Numbered from the stretch's first letter, positions 43,582 to 55,847 are shown. The stretch is 64,000 bases of DNA from Phallus indusiatus (GCA_027605045.1 JAQFWX010000019.1:124001-188000), one strand, 5' to 3'. The notes: generated from the sequence alone by a model not told the origin. Made by a program: numbers and translations.

Positions 43582-44036
43582 ATGCCATCTGGAAAGTCTA
43601 GTTACGGTAGCTACAACACCACCAGCTCTGGTACTAATTCCCAAGTACGCCGTGCCACCTTCCCTGCTCTTTTTCCACCTGAATGGCTGACCCGTTACTT
43701 CTAGGGCAACCATTACTGCTCTCGCGACTATGGTTCAAGTGCCTCCAACCCTAACAGCTATCACTATAGGTATGTATGCGTCTGCCCTCCCTTTGTTCGC
43801 GTATTAAATGCTGAAAATTTCTCTAGCAACAGTAACGGCTCATACTACTACTCTAACCCGAACGGCTCTACTTGTACGATTTTCAATTGACTTCTCGTTT
43901 ATGACAGATTTTTGCTAATTTCTATTTCTCAGACTACAACAGTGGAAGCGGTTATGCGAGCTATAACGACGGCAAAGGCGGAGGTTTCACGCAAACCAGT
44001 GGCCGCGGCTCCGGCGGTGGCAAATCATCCAAATAA
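43582..44036 (+). CDS. YHYSN-type small protein 1
   Basis: About 100 residues in four exons: MPSGKSSYGSYNTTSSGTNS, GNHYCSRDYGSSASNPNSYH, SNSNGSYYYSNPNGSTYY and a Gly/Ser-rich tail ending GGGKSSK. Introns fall after SQ (phase 0), inside the AGC codon of YHYS (phase 2) and inside the Tyr codon (phase 1); all four paralogues share these. It is rich in Tyr, Ser, Asn and Gly with a single Cys, and has no signal peptide or membrane segment. I recall similar small proteins from other agaricomycete genomes but no established function. A strong TATA promoter and long pyrimidine leader suggest high expression. Confidence 0.75.
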
Positions 44037-44943
44037 ATAAATACATCAAGGGTTCTATCTTTGGGTTTTGCGATTGGAATGGAATTTTTCTTTTTTTTCT
44101 TTTAAATACGCGTCTATTACTACTGTTTCAGAAAAAGCCAAAAAAAAAAGTTCACGCGTCGCGTTTGATTTAAAGTGTAATATACATACATATATCGGCA
44201 ATCTTTCCAAAACGGAAAGATCGTCGATATGCGAGTTTCATTGAAATACATACTATTGAATTGCTTTTAGAGACGGAGTGAATAGGAATGTTATTGAGCG
44301 CTGATTAATGATTGGCTGCGTGAAAAGCAGTGATTGGCTAATGGCGAGTGAGCTCAATTTGCATATCCTCCTTTCGCGTTGACCTGTCGACCGGTCTAAT
44401 CAAGTTTGTCAGTTATCCTTTGTTCAACGGAACTCGCTAATTCATTTCAAATCTTAGACATTCTCACAGTTCAACGTCAGAACAGACCAATGATTTTAAA
44501 CACCTCGGCGACTGTTTCGTTGCAAGTGGCCCGAAATCGTTGTATGGAACGTTTCCTCGCAGTTCGATCCGAAAAAAGACAATAGCCGAAGCAATTCAAC
44601 AATCAAATGGGACAAACAAATACTCTTCTTTTGTCGGCGGAGAGAGACCGACAATAAATCGATAATTTTGGCTCAGGTTCAATACGCCCTTCCTTTGTGT
44701 GGACAATCACAATTTCCACGTTATCTCCCGCTTATTGTGGTTTATTTGCTTTCGCTGGCCTTTCTTATATAAACACGACTGCTTCAGCTTTAGCCCCCTT
44801 AACTTGTGTCTATCCTTTCATAGCTTTCAAGTTCTCTCAAACCTTTCGCGTCACTACTGTACGTTCGACTACTCTCTTCACCACTCTGTGCTGACACGCT
44901 GACGTGCCATTATGATACTTACTAGGCATAAGTACCAATTGTC
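44037..44943. other. intergenic region with hairpin and TATA box
   Basis: Contains a near-perfect 16-bp inverted repeat with a 5-nt AAAAC loop (44193-44229) and a TATA box TATATAAA at 44766-44773 ahead of small protein 2. Confidence 0.5.
44193..44229. repeat. hairpin-forming inverted repeat
   Basis: Arms TATCGGCAATCTTTCC and GGAAAGATCGTCGATA pair at 14 of 16 positions around AAAAC, about 160 bp after the stop of small protein 1. Confidence 0.6.
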
Positions 44944-45423
44944 ATGTCCTCACAATCTCAATCAGGAAATTCTGGTTCTAACAAAGAGTACACGGTCACT
45001 GGCTCTGGAACCAACTCTGACGTAAGTGTTGAATGCACCCGTCTCGCCAGCGTGGATAGTTTATCGAGTCTTGGCCCTACTCTCTATACTTTATATTCAG
45101 GGAAACCATTATTGCACTCGTGATTACGGTCCAGGTGCCGTGAATCCCAACCCTTACCACTACAGGTAAACCTTTTCAGCTCGTATTTGGAATAACAGCA
45201 ATCGTATTCAAACATTGTTTTATCAAGCAATCAAGACGGCTCCTGGTATTATAGCAATCCAGATGGCTCTAGATGTGCGTTTTTTGTCGTTTTTACTACT
45301 TTGTTTCCAACTTGATGTTCTTTCGTGCTACTAGATTATAACAATGGCCAGGGTTTCGCTAAATACGATAGGGCAGATGGTGGAGGATTCACTGAAAACA
45401 ATGGCACCAGAACCTATAAATGA
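44944..45423 (+). CDS. YHYSN-type small protein 2
   Basis: Four exons with the family intron phases: MSSQSQSGNSGSNKEYTVTG, SGTNSD, GNHYCTRDYGPGAVNPNPYH, SNQDGSWYYSNPDGSRYY and NNGQGFAKYDRADGGGFTEN. It ends at TGA 45421-45423. The N-terminus MSSQSQ and the leader sequence CACTAGGCATA just before the ATG are nearly the same as in protein 3, so these two are the most recent duplicates. The single conserved Cys and the aromatic YHYSN and WYYSNP motifs are kept. Confidence 0.75.
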
Positions 45424-45804
45424 TAAATGAAGTTTAGGATTAAGGTTTAAAGAATTCGGGTTTGTTTCTCTTCTTTGGTATCGCATGTACATGGTTCTTT
45501 TGTACCACACGGCGCGCGCGAATTCAATCTCGTGTCGCGTCTAATAGGTGTTAATATAATTGTTGGATCGTTGGTATGTGAATTCCATGAGATATGCTGA
45601 ACTGCTTTGAGACCAGGAAGAAGGGAAGGGGGTCAATTTGAAATTCGGGAAGGTTGTCAGATAAGAGAATATTAAAGCTTCTTTCAACATGCGTTATTTA
45701 CTGATTCATTTCTGACCCCAGTATCATATATTTAAAACGACTGCTTTCGTCTTCTATTTTCTGCTAACATGTCTTTTCGTCACTAGGCATATAGACAATC
45801 ATCC
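45424..45804. promoter_or_regulatory. promoter region of small protein 3
   Basis: A TATA-like TATATTTAAA lies at 45727-45736, about 70 bases before the ATG. Its surroundings resemble the promoter of protein 2. Confidence 0.45.
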
Positions 45805-46355
45805 ATGTCCTCACAATCGCAGCCACAATCTGAAAACTCCGAGTCTGTCAATGACTCGAGCTCTAGTACCAAGACTCGGACTTACAAGATCATTGACTCT
45901 GGAACAAACTCTAAGGTTAGTAAACGTACCATGTTTATCTTTCCTTTTAGTTCATATGATAGCTTACCGAGTCTTGATCCCTCTTTATATCAGGGAAATC
46001 ATTATTGCAAACGTGATTATGGTCCAGATGTCCCTAATCCCAACACTTACCACTATAGGTATGCACACCGAAGTCACCAGACTTTCTCAGTTAGTACGTG
46101 TAATCATATTGAAAGTTGAAATCTTTCGAAGCAATAAGGACGGTTCCTGGTATTATAAAAACCCAAATGGCTCTCAATGTGCGTTCGTTGTCCTAGTTTT
46201 CTGATCCTATTATCTCGTTCAAACTGTGAGTTCTTTCTTGCGGTGTAGATTATAACAACGGTAAAGGCTTCGCCAAGTATGACGGACCGGATGGTAAAGG
46301 ATTCATTGAAAGCAACGGCACCAGATCCCACTATAAAAAAAATAAAAAAAAATAA
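45805..46355 (+). CDS. YHYSN-type small protein 3
   Basis: Longer N-terminus than its neighbours (MSSQSQPQSENSESVNDSSS), then SGTNSK, GNHYCKRDYGPDVPNPNTYH, SNKDGSWYYKNPNGSQYY, NNGKGFAKYDGPDGKGF and a Lys/Asn tail that runs into an A-rich stretch. The same three intron positions and phases are used. The lysine-rich C-terminus is coded by an A-homopolymer-rich region, so its exact length could vary between alleles. Confidence 0.75.
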
Positions 46356-47502
46356 AAAGATAAATAAGGTTTACATTCAGGATTAAAGCTTAAAGAATTA
46401 TGGCTGTTCTTTTTTCTTTGGTATCACATGCACATGATTGTTCTGTACCTAGCCTCGATAGATATTTGAATGTTTGCACGTGTTTTGTGATCTTAGATCA
46501 AGGTGGAGTTTCTGAAAGCCTACAAATTCGCTGAATATTCATTAATGCGCACCGCCGAATATGACATGAAACGTTAATGAATGTCAATGCTCAAATGCTA
46601 GCGCTCACCTTTTTCCGGAGCTCTGATTGGCCAGCGCCTGTCGCTGAAGGTTGCGTGCGAGATTTGCATGAGATCGTGCAACACGATTACAGCTCCAACC
46701 TCTCGTTATTTTCTTTCCACTCTTTTTCGAATTGAATTCTATGGCGCGATAATTGAATTTTGTTTTTAAGGTCGGCTTGGCGAAAAAAAAAAATTTCACC
46801 AGGTGAGTGCGTCGACGACTGTGACCTACCCATTCCCTCAAATATTGACTTCTCGCCTTGGTGGATCTTACCTCAGATCCTACTCGTCAGATTAACTTTC
46901 GAATTGATGAAACGTCACCCAGAGCGTTGAATCTCCTCCACTGTGCCGTCCGACTAGGATACAGTCGGCGTCGTCAAATGGTCAGGATCAGGTGCCCCTC
47001 AGTCGTACCCTACGATCGTATCCGGTGCACATTCAAAATATTGATGTCATGATTGTCATCAATCATCGTTTAGAATCGTTTTTTCAAATCGAAAGCGATT
47101 TTCGCCCGAGCACTTTGTCCAAAAGACTATTCCCGACAGTGACGCTAACATGACGTCGACTCGCTTGGAACGTATAGGGAACGCCTCCTAACAGATCCCT
47201 CCTAAGTTATCGCTAAACGTAAAAAGCCTCCCCAATCTTCCCATAATTTCAGATCATCATATACACGTTAAAAACTTTCTTCTTCTGGTCGGCGATCTCT
47301 ATATCTGAGACACATCGTGAGACTTTTTGCCGAAACCGAGAATTTGGACCGCAATAAATATACTAGGCATCCCAAAATCACAGCTTCCCGTCTTTTGTTC
47401 TCTCACCAAATCTCTCATCATTATTTAACATACAAACTGTACGTTCATACGTCTGCTCTTCATTGTCTAGTATATATATGACTATGTTTTTCTTAGCTAA
47501 TC
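46356..47502. other. intergenic region between small proteins 3 and 4
   Basis: 1.1 kb without a supported gene. No repeat shared with the gaps between the other copies was recognised. A weak TATA-like AATAAATATA lies at 47353-47362. Confidence 0.45.
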
Positions 47503-47979
47503 ATGTTCGAAGGTGAACATCTCGACGGGAGAATTTGTCAAGACTTCGGTTCATACGATATTACCAGTTGTGGAGTAAATTCCCAAGTATGCTCTATCCA
47601 TTCGCAAAACAAAAGAATGGAGTTCTGATTTAGATTACACAGGGAAACTTTTACTGCAGCCATTATTATCACGATGAAAACCTTCCAAGACGTCAAACCT
47701 ATCATTACATGTATGTTCCCCTTTCAACCCAACGCATATAACTCCATAATACCTACAACTCGTATTTGATAGTAACGCCAATGGCTCTACCTATTTTCTG
47801 AATCCGGATAATTCTACTCGTGAGCTTCTTTGTTCTTCATCATACACTAAATGTTTTCTCTTTCGTCTGATGCGTTTCACTTCTCCCTAGTTTATGAAAA
47901 TGGGAAGGGAATGATCAGATTTGACGACGGTATGGGAGGAGGCTACATTGTGAGGAATGGCCAAAGAGTTCCAAAATGA
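47503..47979 (+). CDS. YHYSN-type small protein 4 (divergent)
   Basis: The same four exons and phases, but the most diverged copy: MFEGEHLDGRICQDFGSYDI, SCGVNSQ, GNFYCSHYYHDENLPRRQTY, NANGSTYFLNPDNSTLYENG and RFDDGMGGGYIVRNGQRVPK. Two additional Cys appear in exon 1 (RICQ, TSCG), and YHYS becomes YHYI/IN. The frame is intact. The spread of sequence with fixed gene structure points to an old, retained copy. Confidence 0.7.
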
Positions 47980-48680
47980 CTCAAAGCCAGCCTGAAATCT
48001 TAGTATGAAGTGGGAAAATCGGTTGAATAAGAATTGATTGACTTTATTAATTTTTTTTTGCGATATATTTCTTAGTAGTTAGTACTAAAGTTATTATGCG
48101 CCATTTCAAATTTGAATTTTTTGTAGTCCTACTGGTATAAAGGATTGTTTTTTTACGAATGAGTACGAGTCTTGTAGCAATCGATTTCTTGATTTTGGTT
48201 CCTTGGATGTGATAGATTTTGAGCACAGGTGTCAATTGTGCTAACTTTTGACATCGCGCAACAACTCGCTTCACCTTAGCGGATTTCAGCCTCTCAGGCT
48301 GCTCAGTACGTTCAGTCATTATCTAAGACGTAAATCTCCTATATTCATTGGCCCCTTTCATCTTATCTACTCGGTCGGTAAATTTTATCCCCGCTTTACC
48401 TTATTTTGATTGTTGCCCTGGAAAAAAAAAACCAGAAGAAAACAGCTTCTTTTTCCGGTCAGCCGTGAGTACTCTGTAAAATCAATTAATCAAATTTCCC
48501 ATCCTAGCCTAGTGTTGTCAACATATGAAATACACAGGAATATGAAATTACGACACGTGCCACATGTGCGACGATCATAATTATCTTCGGTACAAGTCTC
48601 GCAACTTGAAAGTGAGACACTCATACATATTCATTTGATACAGAAAGAGAAGGAAGTTCTCTTCCGAATTCTGAATCAAT
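47980..48680. other. intergenic region
   Basis: A minus-strand frame at 48047-48319 could code a Lys/Arg-rich peptide of 90 residues (MTERTEQPERLKSAKVKRVV). I see no relative or promoter signal and leave it unannotated. Confidence 0.4.
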
Positions 48681-50222
48681 ATGATTTTGGGTCCTGGCGA
48701 TATTTTGGCCAGCGAGCCAACCGAGATTACGAACAGCAAAGGTCAAACTCGGGTAGCTGAGGCTCGGAGTTATCTTTCTAAGGTACCTCGAAGTGCGCGA
48801 TTGAAAGACAAAGTTTGTATTATTACGGGGATTGGACAAAGTGAAAAGGGGATTGGGTGGGTTTTCAACTCTTTTCTTTTGGTTATTACCGGACGCAGCT
48901 CTGACATCTGAGCTTCGTATAATGACAGGTTTGCTTCGGCTTTAGCTTACGCGCATGCGGGCGCAAGACATCTTTACTTGTTGGATCTTTTGGACGAACC
49001 CCTCAAAGAATGTAAAAGAATCATAGCAGAACGATACCCGGATGTTAAGGTATGTAGACCGGGCCTTTCCAATAACGTGCCTGTAATTCAATGACATTTG
49101 TTTATAATTAGGTTACTACCCTTAAAGGAGACGCTGCAGACGAAACAACGATTAAAGATCTATGTGCTCTCGCTATAAAAGAAGAACATCGTTTGGATGT
49201 CTTCTTTGCCAACGTAAGTGCCATTCAAAAGTCATTCTAGTGACTCCTTTATCAAAATGTAAATGGACTTGCGAACAGGCGGCCGTCGGTAACTCCTCGG
49301 AGCTACATCAAATAACGACAGAGGCCTGGCTCAGAACCATGCGGATAAACACTCTTTCGTACGTGTATGATATGGGGGTTTATCACTGTAGATGCTGACT
49401 ACAAATTCTGTCGTGTATTAGCGTGTTTCTGGCGGTCAAGTATGGGTCTATTGCTATGATGAAGGCCGATCCTTCTGTCGGAAAAGAAACCTCAAATGGA
49501 AGCATCATTCTCACTGCTTCAGGTGCGTATCAACATCAGTTTGTAACAATTGTCATTGACGGGACCTAACGCAGTTGCGGGACTTCGTGCTTGTGGTGGT
49601 CCTGTTGATTGTACGTCTCAAAAGTCAACTTGTCGTTTTGCTCTAAACTCTATTTTTAAACAGATAGCGCCAGCAAAGCCGCGTAATACACCTCTATTCA
49701 GATATTCAGAAACGTGCTACAATATCTAACCATGCATTACTTTTTCACACAGCGTCGTCAGTACAGCTCAAACCACTGCATACCAGCTGGCCAGAACGAA
49801 CATCCGTGTCAATGCGATCTGCCCAGGTCTTATTGAAGTATGTCTACATCTAGATCAACCACTTACATATGTTTTTACTCTAACACAGACAGATATGACA
49901 CAAGTCGTTTGGAATAGAGCTCAAAAGGAAAAACTGCCGGTTCCACCACAAATACGTCTCAACCCCTTGTTCCGACAAGGAGCCTCTCTAGGTGCTCATT
50001 TATCCCTTACTAGCACTGCGCAATGATTTGAATTTTTTTAAGAAATCGGCCATGTTGCTGTATTTCTTGCATCAGGTCAGTGAGGTGTTCAGAGCACAAA
50101 GCAAAATTTGACCCGACGCTTGACCTTAACTTGCTTTAGACGAATCTAGCTATATCAATGGGCAAGCTATTCCCGTCTGCGGAGGTTGCTCTGCCTCGTT
50201 GCCTTTTCCCTCACATCTCTAG
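48681..50222 (+). CDS. short-chain dehydrogenase/reductase, paralogue 2
   Basis: The same exon plan as the SDR at 41657. After MILGPGDILASEPTEIT the cofactor loop is KVCIITGIGQSEKGIG, then ARHLYLLDLLDEPLKECK, GDAADETTIKDLC, DVFFAN, MRINTLS, VFLAVKYGSIAMMKADPS, SIILTAS, and VDYSASKAA with the YxxxK site. The C-terminus reads VRVNAICPGLIE-like and YINGQAIPVCGG, with the usual D of VDGG changed to C. All catalytic residues are kept, so it should be active. With paralogue 1 it brackets the small-protein array, which suggests the whole block arose by local duplication. Confidence 0.87.
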
Positions 50223-50637
50223 AGACCACACAGGCAAAGTTTCGCGGTTGGAGAGAAAAAGATGACAACGGTTCTTTGTTAGATATGGATGATCGCATTT
50301 TTTTTATCCGTATTTAAATTAATTTATAAACATCGAACGCGTACGTTTTGAAAAACGACCACTGAACGGCTGACACACGAGGAAAGGTTCGGCGCAGGTC
50401 AGGAGCAGCAGGCCACAAAGTCCATTTGTCAAGGTTCGGTGATATTAGATATCCCTTACATATGATATGATGATACTACAGTACAAAAAAGGAAGGTTTC
50501 AAGTCCGTAGAATGATGGAAAAAAAATATGAGAGGTCTAGAGTAAGGAATGGGTTTGAAAAAAAAGGGTCATTGCAGCTGAAGTAGACTAAATAGAGAAA
50601 GAGACTGAAAAAGATTATGATAGCTGTCAAGCGTTAA
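50223..50637. other. intergenic region between convergent genes
   Basis: The 3' flanks of the SDR and Skt5/Chs4 genes. Only A-rich and low-complexity sequence is seen. Confidence 0.45.
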
Positions 50638-52529
50638 TCACATTATCAAGCACTTTCCGTCCGTCCCCTCGGATTGCTCCGGACCACCACGATGCAACAC
50701 CCCACCGGGTCCATTGGGAACCGGTAACGGTCCGGTCTGCGATTTTAGCCGTTGTTGGGCTCTGTTATCCCCAAGCTCTGCCGCGCGTTTATACCATCCT
50801 GTAGCGCTAGATAAAGAAACCAGATAAATAAATACAACTCGTTAAACATTTGAAAAAAGAGTCCAACAACTTACTCTTGTAAATTGGGCGAAACGCCAAT
50901 ACCGACCTCGGTGAAATACCCAACGGCGTACATCGCTTTGACAAGGCCACATTCTGCTGCTCTCTTCGCCCATAAATATGCTTCTGTGTCGGACTGTGGC
51001 AGAACACCTGGTGATCCAACGAGGTACCATGCGGTAAGAGCAAAGCAGGCGTCTCGATGGTTCTGCTGGGCAGCAATGTTCTAGGGAAAAGAAGACAGAA
51101 AGAAAAAAGAATCGCAGGTTAATACATCAAGAAAAGAAGGCAAATATGTGGAAAGCGACATGGGAATACGAATACATACATAATAATGAATAGACAGCGC
51201 TGCATCTTGTGGACACCCCAATTTGCCATACTCGTAGCATTCTCCAAGGCGATAGGCACTGGGAGCATTACCTAGCTCTGCTGCTTGAGCTAAAAGCTCC
51301 ACCGCATACTCATAATCTACAAAAACGACATTTTCGATACCTCGTTCGTGGATCAGAGCTAACTCGTGTAACGCATGCGGGAATTCTGCTGTGGCATGTT
51401 CCGCCGACCGTTTAAGCCATTTAACACCTTCTCTTGGACTCTTGGACAATCCTAACTCTCCATTAAGTTCCGCAATCCCGAGCCGGTACATTGCGCCTGG
51501 GTGCTGGGCAGCCGCGGCCTTGCGGTAGAACTGGACAGCTTTCGCACTTTCGCGACGGCATCCCCAGCCGTTTTCGCAGCACGTTCCCGCTCGATATGAA
51601 GCATCCGGATGGCCGTGTTTAGCTGCCAGAACAAACAAAGGATATGCTTTATCAAAGTCCTGTCGGTTTTTGACGGTTCCGAGTCCGTTTGCGTAACAGT
51701 CCGCGAGGAAGTACTGGGACGCAGGATGTCCTCTGTCTGCTAACCGTTTAAGAAGACTAGTAGCCTCCCGAATGAGATCATCTCGTTTCTCTATTGCCTT
51801 CTCAACTTCTATGACGTTGGCTTTTGTTAAGGCGGGTATGGGCGACGTCTTGGCTGCTTCTATCATAAACACGGCGAACTCGAATTGTACTTCGGGGTTT
51901 TGAGTTTTCTTCGCATTAGCACGATAGAGTTCTAGCGTTCTTTCGTGTGAAAGCAGCGCTGCTTGTTTCCCGGGACGGAGATGAGAATGATCGAGTAGCG
52001 GACCGCCCGGAGATGACTGCGTGTCTTCGAGACCCCGATTGGCCCCTGGTCGCTGTTGAGATGGTGATTGAGGATTCAATGGCGACATTGCCGATTGAAC
52101 TTGCTGCCGCTGTTGTTGTGGCTGTTGTTGTTGTTGCTGCTGCTGCTGTTGTTGTTCGGAAGGCTGGCCTTGGTAAAAAAATGATTGACGGTTGTATTGT
52201 GATTCAGCATCTTCCTCTTGGAAATACTGGGTATGTCGATGGGGAGATGAGGTGTACGGAGACTGAGCTTGAGGAGCGGGTGGTGGTGTTGGCTGAAACC
52301 GAGACTGTTGTCTTTGCTGAAAGGCAGCAGCACTATTAGGATCGTCGCCGGCGGGGGAGGGGTAATAGTTGTCATTATTATTGTACTGAGAGGCTGCCTC
52401 TTCGCCATCTATTCTCGACTCGCCATATGGTGATTGATATTTATTATAATACTGATCTGGAGTCAGCGGTAATGGATTTTGCTGGTCATAAGGGTATTGC
52501 TGGGGCACCAGGCGAGGCGAGTGCTGCAT
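50638..52529 (-). CDS. Skt5/Chs4-type chitin synthase activator with Sel1 repeats
   Basis: The N-terminal 150 residues are Gln/Pro-rich (MQHSPRLVPQQYPYDQQNPL, an encoded poly-Gln tract near 52115-52155). A series of Sel1 (TPR-like) repeats follows: SLLKRLADRGHPASQYFLAD, YPLFVLAAKHGHPDASYRAG, QFYRKAAAAQHPGAMYRLG, VKWLKRSAEHATAEFPHAL, VELLAQAAELGNAPSAYRLG. Two more exons extend the repeats to GWYKRAAELGDNRAQQRL. The C-terminus is KCLIM, a CaaX box expected to be farnesylated, as in yeast Skt5/Chs4. The protein activates and localises chitin synthase at the plasma membrane and septum. The ATG at 52529 is the first in frame. The poly-Gln tract may vary between strains. Confidence 0.9.
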
Positions 52530-52748
52530 GAGAGAGCGATGAGATGCTGTGAAATTGAGCTGACGTAATCAACTCTTGTTATGAGATTTTAAGCGCTTTG
52601 CCCGGGCCTCTAATGAGCGCAATACGCAATTGGAGCGGCATAACTTTACAACCAGGGGATAGAAAATTGATGTTTATTATTGAGCTTATTGGTGTATATA
52701 ATGACGGGAGGCGTCCCTGATTTTAAGTCTACAATTGGTGTGTCGATC

Positions 52749-54988
52749 TCACTGACCGTCGGATTTTAAAGATGACCTGCCCGCGCGCATAATCTCATCC
52801 GTTGAGAGCAAGTTGACTGCAATTACCGAACTAAACGTATGATCAGTGGCTTTGTCTCTGAACAATATGGGGAGCTTTCGCACCATGAATGTAACATTTG
52901 TCTCTTCACTCTGTAATTGTCCCAAACACCTTCAACGGTCGGGTCAAAGGGCTGACCTGACTGTAAATCAAGACCGACTACGTTTCCCTCAGCTTGCTCT
53001 TCCTATTAAATCGTATTAGCATGAAATAAGCTAGATTCAAGATAATAACGGAATCTACCTGCAAAGAGATAATGGCATCCTGAACGTCATATCCCCCATT
53101 CTTTGCCAATGTTTTAGGAATAATGAGTAAAGCGTCGGCATATGCTTGGACACCCATCTTGGCACGTCCTTTCACACTTTTCTGTAATTGTTTATTAGAT
53201 CTTTTCTAGTACCTCGAAGACGTAGAAGCTTGCTCACCTTTGTAACAGTAGTAAGATGATTAGCACATGCAACCTCAAAAGCACCGGCGCCGGGTACAAG
53301 AGCGCCATCCTCAATCGCGTTCTTTACGCTCCGTAAGCCGTCTCGTAAAGCATCGTGTATCTGTGTAATAGTGTGCTGATTGGGTCCTAAAAAAGCAATG
53401 TCATGTGTAAGTGAAATTGTGAAACGAAGATTGAAATGAAGACCCAACCTTTTATTAAGAGAGTAACACTTTTTGGTTCTCGGACGTTCTCAACAAAGGT
53501 ATATTTCTCATCCCCAAGTGTGTGTTCGTAGACTAGACCTGCCCAACCAAGTACTTCTGGAGTCAAATCGTCTACTGAGTTCTGAGCAATACCACCAGCG
53601 ATTAATTGCAGCCTAACAGTTTAATGAGACATAAAACGAAAATAGCACAGGAATAACTCTCTTACCGTTCCATGTTACGCCTCTTAGCTCGTCGAAGACC
53701 CAAAATATCATTTTTCGCGAGGATATCCAAACTCAAGGGATCGATACCCTTTTGATTAATGATGACGAATTTCTTAGGCTTTTCTCCTTTCTTCCCATCT
53801 ACTGGTTGATCGCAGACCAATTTTTTGAACTCGACAATTTTTTTTAACTTGGCATCTACGAATTTCCGTTCCGACTCCACGAGTTTTTCGCGTTGCTCAG
53901 CTGACGAATAGAAAAAGCCTGAGTTAATTTCACTAAACGAAAAGGATATCAGCATTCGGGAATTCAATCTTCAAGGGGAATGTTTACGTTTTTTCGTATT
54001 CCAAGCTGACGTTAAGAATGAGGATGTACGCGTTTTCGACGCGTTTGGGCATGTCCGGATGACGTCCACCATGATCAAGCACTAAACCTCGGACCAATTG
54101 TGTTTCGGACGCAGTGCGATGTTGCATCTTCATAATTTCAACCATATGAAGATCAATTGGTTCGCGAGGCTCGACTGGGTCGCCATCTTTGAGTGGGGGT
54201 GGCGGGGGTGGGGGTTGAATAGAAAGCACTGCGTCAACAACGTCTGGTGCGAGTTTCTTGGCGAGTGTGCTATGAATTTTGGTAGACAGGGATGTGTACG
54301 CTACATTGATGAGCGTTGTACGATCAACTTTTTGAGGTACTTTGAAGGTGTCTAAAAACTGGACGGCGAGAGGCGTGGTGGGTTATAAAAAAATGGAAAG
54401 CAAGCAAGGTGATTAACTAACAGCTAAAGCATCCTTTTTTGCCGCGTCATATCCTGTCGCAATCACAGTCGGGTGCACACCCTCCGAGATATAACGATCG
54501 GCTTGTTTCAGTAGTTCACCTACAAGGAGAACAACTGAAGTTGTGCCGTCACCGACTTGATCGTCCTGTGCAACTGCAGTTTTTGCGATCATCGCTGCTG
54601 TTGGATTTTGGATTTGCATCTCCGAGAGTAATACTTTGCCATCCTGTATGGGAGAGCGTGTTTTAAATTTGCAAGACAGGTTTGAAGATATTCCATACCT
54701 TGGTTAACTTGATTTGACCAGCACCATCTACAAGCATCTTCATAGTACCTCTTGGACCTGACATAATATTATTTGGTGAAAAAAGAACTTGGAAATCGAT
54801 TGGATTATAAGTAACCTAAATTGCTAGCCACAACGTTGGCCAAACCCATAGCGCCATTCGTATTGACCTGTAACCAGATTTTATGAATACAATACGGAGA
54901 AAGTCATCTTTTGTTTGACAATCACCTGGAGTGCTTGCGAACGGCGCACACTTTCGGCCTTCGGATTAATGAGCTCGATGCTTGACAT
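52749..54988 (-). CDS. CCT6: CCT6, zeta subunit of the chaperonin TRiC/CCT
   Basis: The start [20 protein letters not shown] is that of CCT zeta. It continues [60 protein letters not shown] and the ATP-binding [16 protein letters not shown]. Later exons carry [24 protein letters not shown] and SLEYEKTE, and [16 protein letters not shown] (intermediate/apical domain). The equatorial part has [20 protein letters not shown] (typical G-A-G-A), [20 protein letters not shown] and [14 protein letters not shown]. It ends [19 protein letters not shown]. It folds actin, tubulin and other clients in the cytosol as part of a 16-subunit ring. All landmarks are present, and about nine short introns split the gene. 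Confidence 0.93.
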
Positions 54989-55131
54989 AGTTTAAATGTT
55001 AGCCCAACGACTAATGTACGCGCGGCAGATTTTTTGCGAGTTCAAAGTCCGCGGAAGTTATTCTCGACTTCTATCTGTTTTGTGATATTCATTTAGAATT
55101 TACAATATTGCAAGTTTTCAAGAATACGTCT

Positions 55132-55847
55132 TTATGATATTTTAGCTAAGCTATCGTGGATAGTAGTATAGACTATCTCTAGTACAGGTAACTTTGGAAG
55201 AAGATTCTGCACGAGAACCCGAATTCAGCTTGGTTCCAAAAAAAATGACAAAACAAAAGCATACCTCAAAAATAACTTCCAAAGTCAAATCTTTTTGGTT
55301 ATCTTTTATAACGCAAAGATAGTATCGAACATTCCAGCCCCAAAGACCTTCGTTGATCACGACATCTTGGATGTATTGTAAAGCAATGAACCGTCTTCTA
55401 GACATCAAGGATATTGGACGATAAAACGGGATTCGAACACCTCGTACGGTTTCTAGTTGAATTCCAAAAAACGCTATTATTTGCACGGATTCTACATAGT
55501 GCTCAGTCATGTAGACTATGGTCTCAAAGCGACCGCCAACACATACCGTAAATAACTTGAGTGCATTGGTTATAGACGTATAGTAGAACCAAAGATGAAT
55601 TTATGTAATAATTTATAGGGTATGTTATCTATTATGAACACTCAGAGCTAAGAAAACTACCAGGAACTAATTTACTCACTTTAGCATGTATCACTCCAAC
55701 GAGTAACAGCCCCAAAAGAAGTGGAAGATATCCGAGAAAATTCGTTCTTCTGTATTCACGCAGGTGATCTCGATTATAAACTCTTATTTCCAAAACACCT
55801 TCGGCAGGCTGAAATATAGAGAGTTCCGGATGCACATTGGCCTGCAT
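55132..55847 (-). CDS. PIG-H (GPI-GlcNAc transferase subunit)
   Basis: Three exons. The first, MQANVHPELSIFQPAEGVLE with RTNFLGYLPLLLGLLLVGVI, contains the two hydrophobic stretches of the PIG-H N-terminus. After an intron the protein reads ESVQIIAFFGIQLETVRGVR, RRRFIALQYIQDVVINEGLW, GWNVRYYLCVIKDNQKDLTL and ends VLEIVYTTIHDSL. The pattern (FGIQLET...I..QDVVINEGL.GW.VRYYL) is that of the GPI15/PIG-H family. The family is part of the ER complex that makes GlcNAc-PI, the first step of GPI-anchor synthesis. The start is 90 bp from that of the divergent cysteine synthase gene. Confidence 0.88.

Noticed and set aside
48047..48319. Basic 90-residue minus-strand frame next to the second SDR
   Set aside because: Lys/Arg-rich low-complexity sequence in A/T-rich DNA, no promoter signal, no recognisable relative.
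51947..52339. Val-rich plus-strand frame across the Gln-rich part of Skt5/Chs4
   Set aside because: Complement of the CAG/CAA repeats; no independent coding evidence.
55632..55640. Reading through the first PIG-H exon into the following intron
   Set aside because: The family pattern resumes only after the acceptor near 55535, so the read-through tail is not used.
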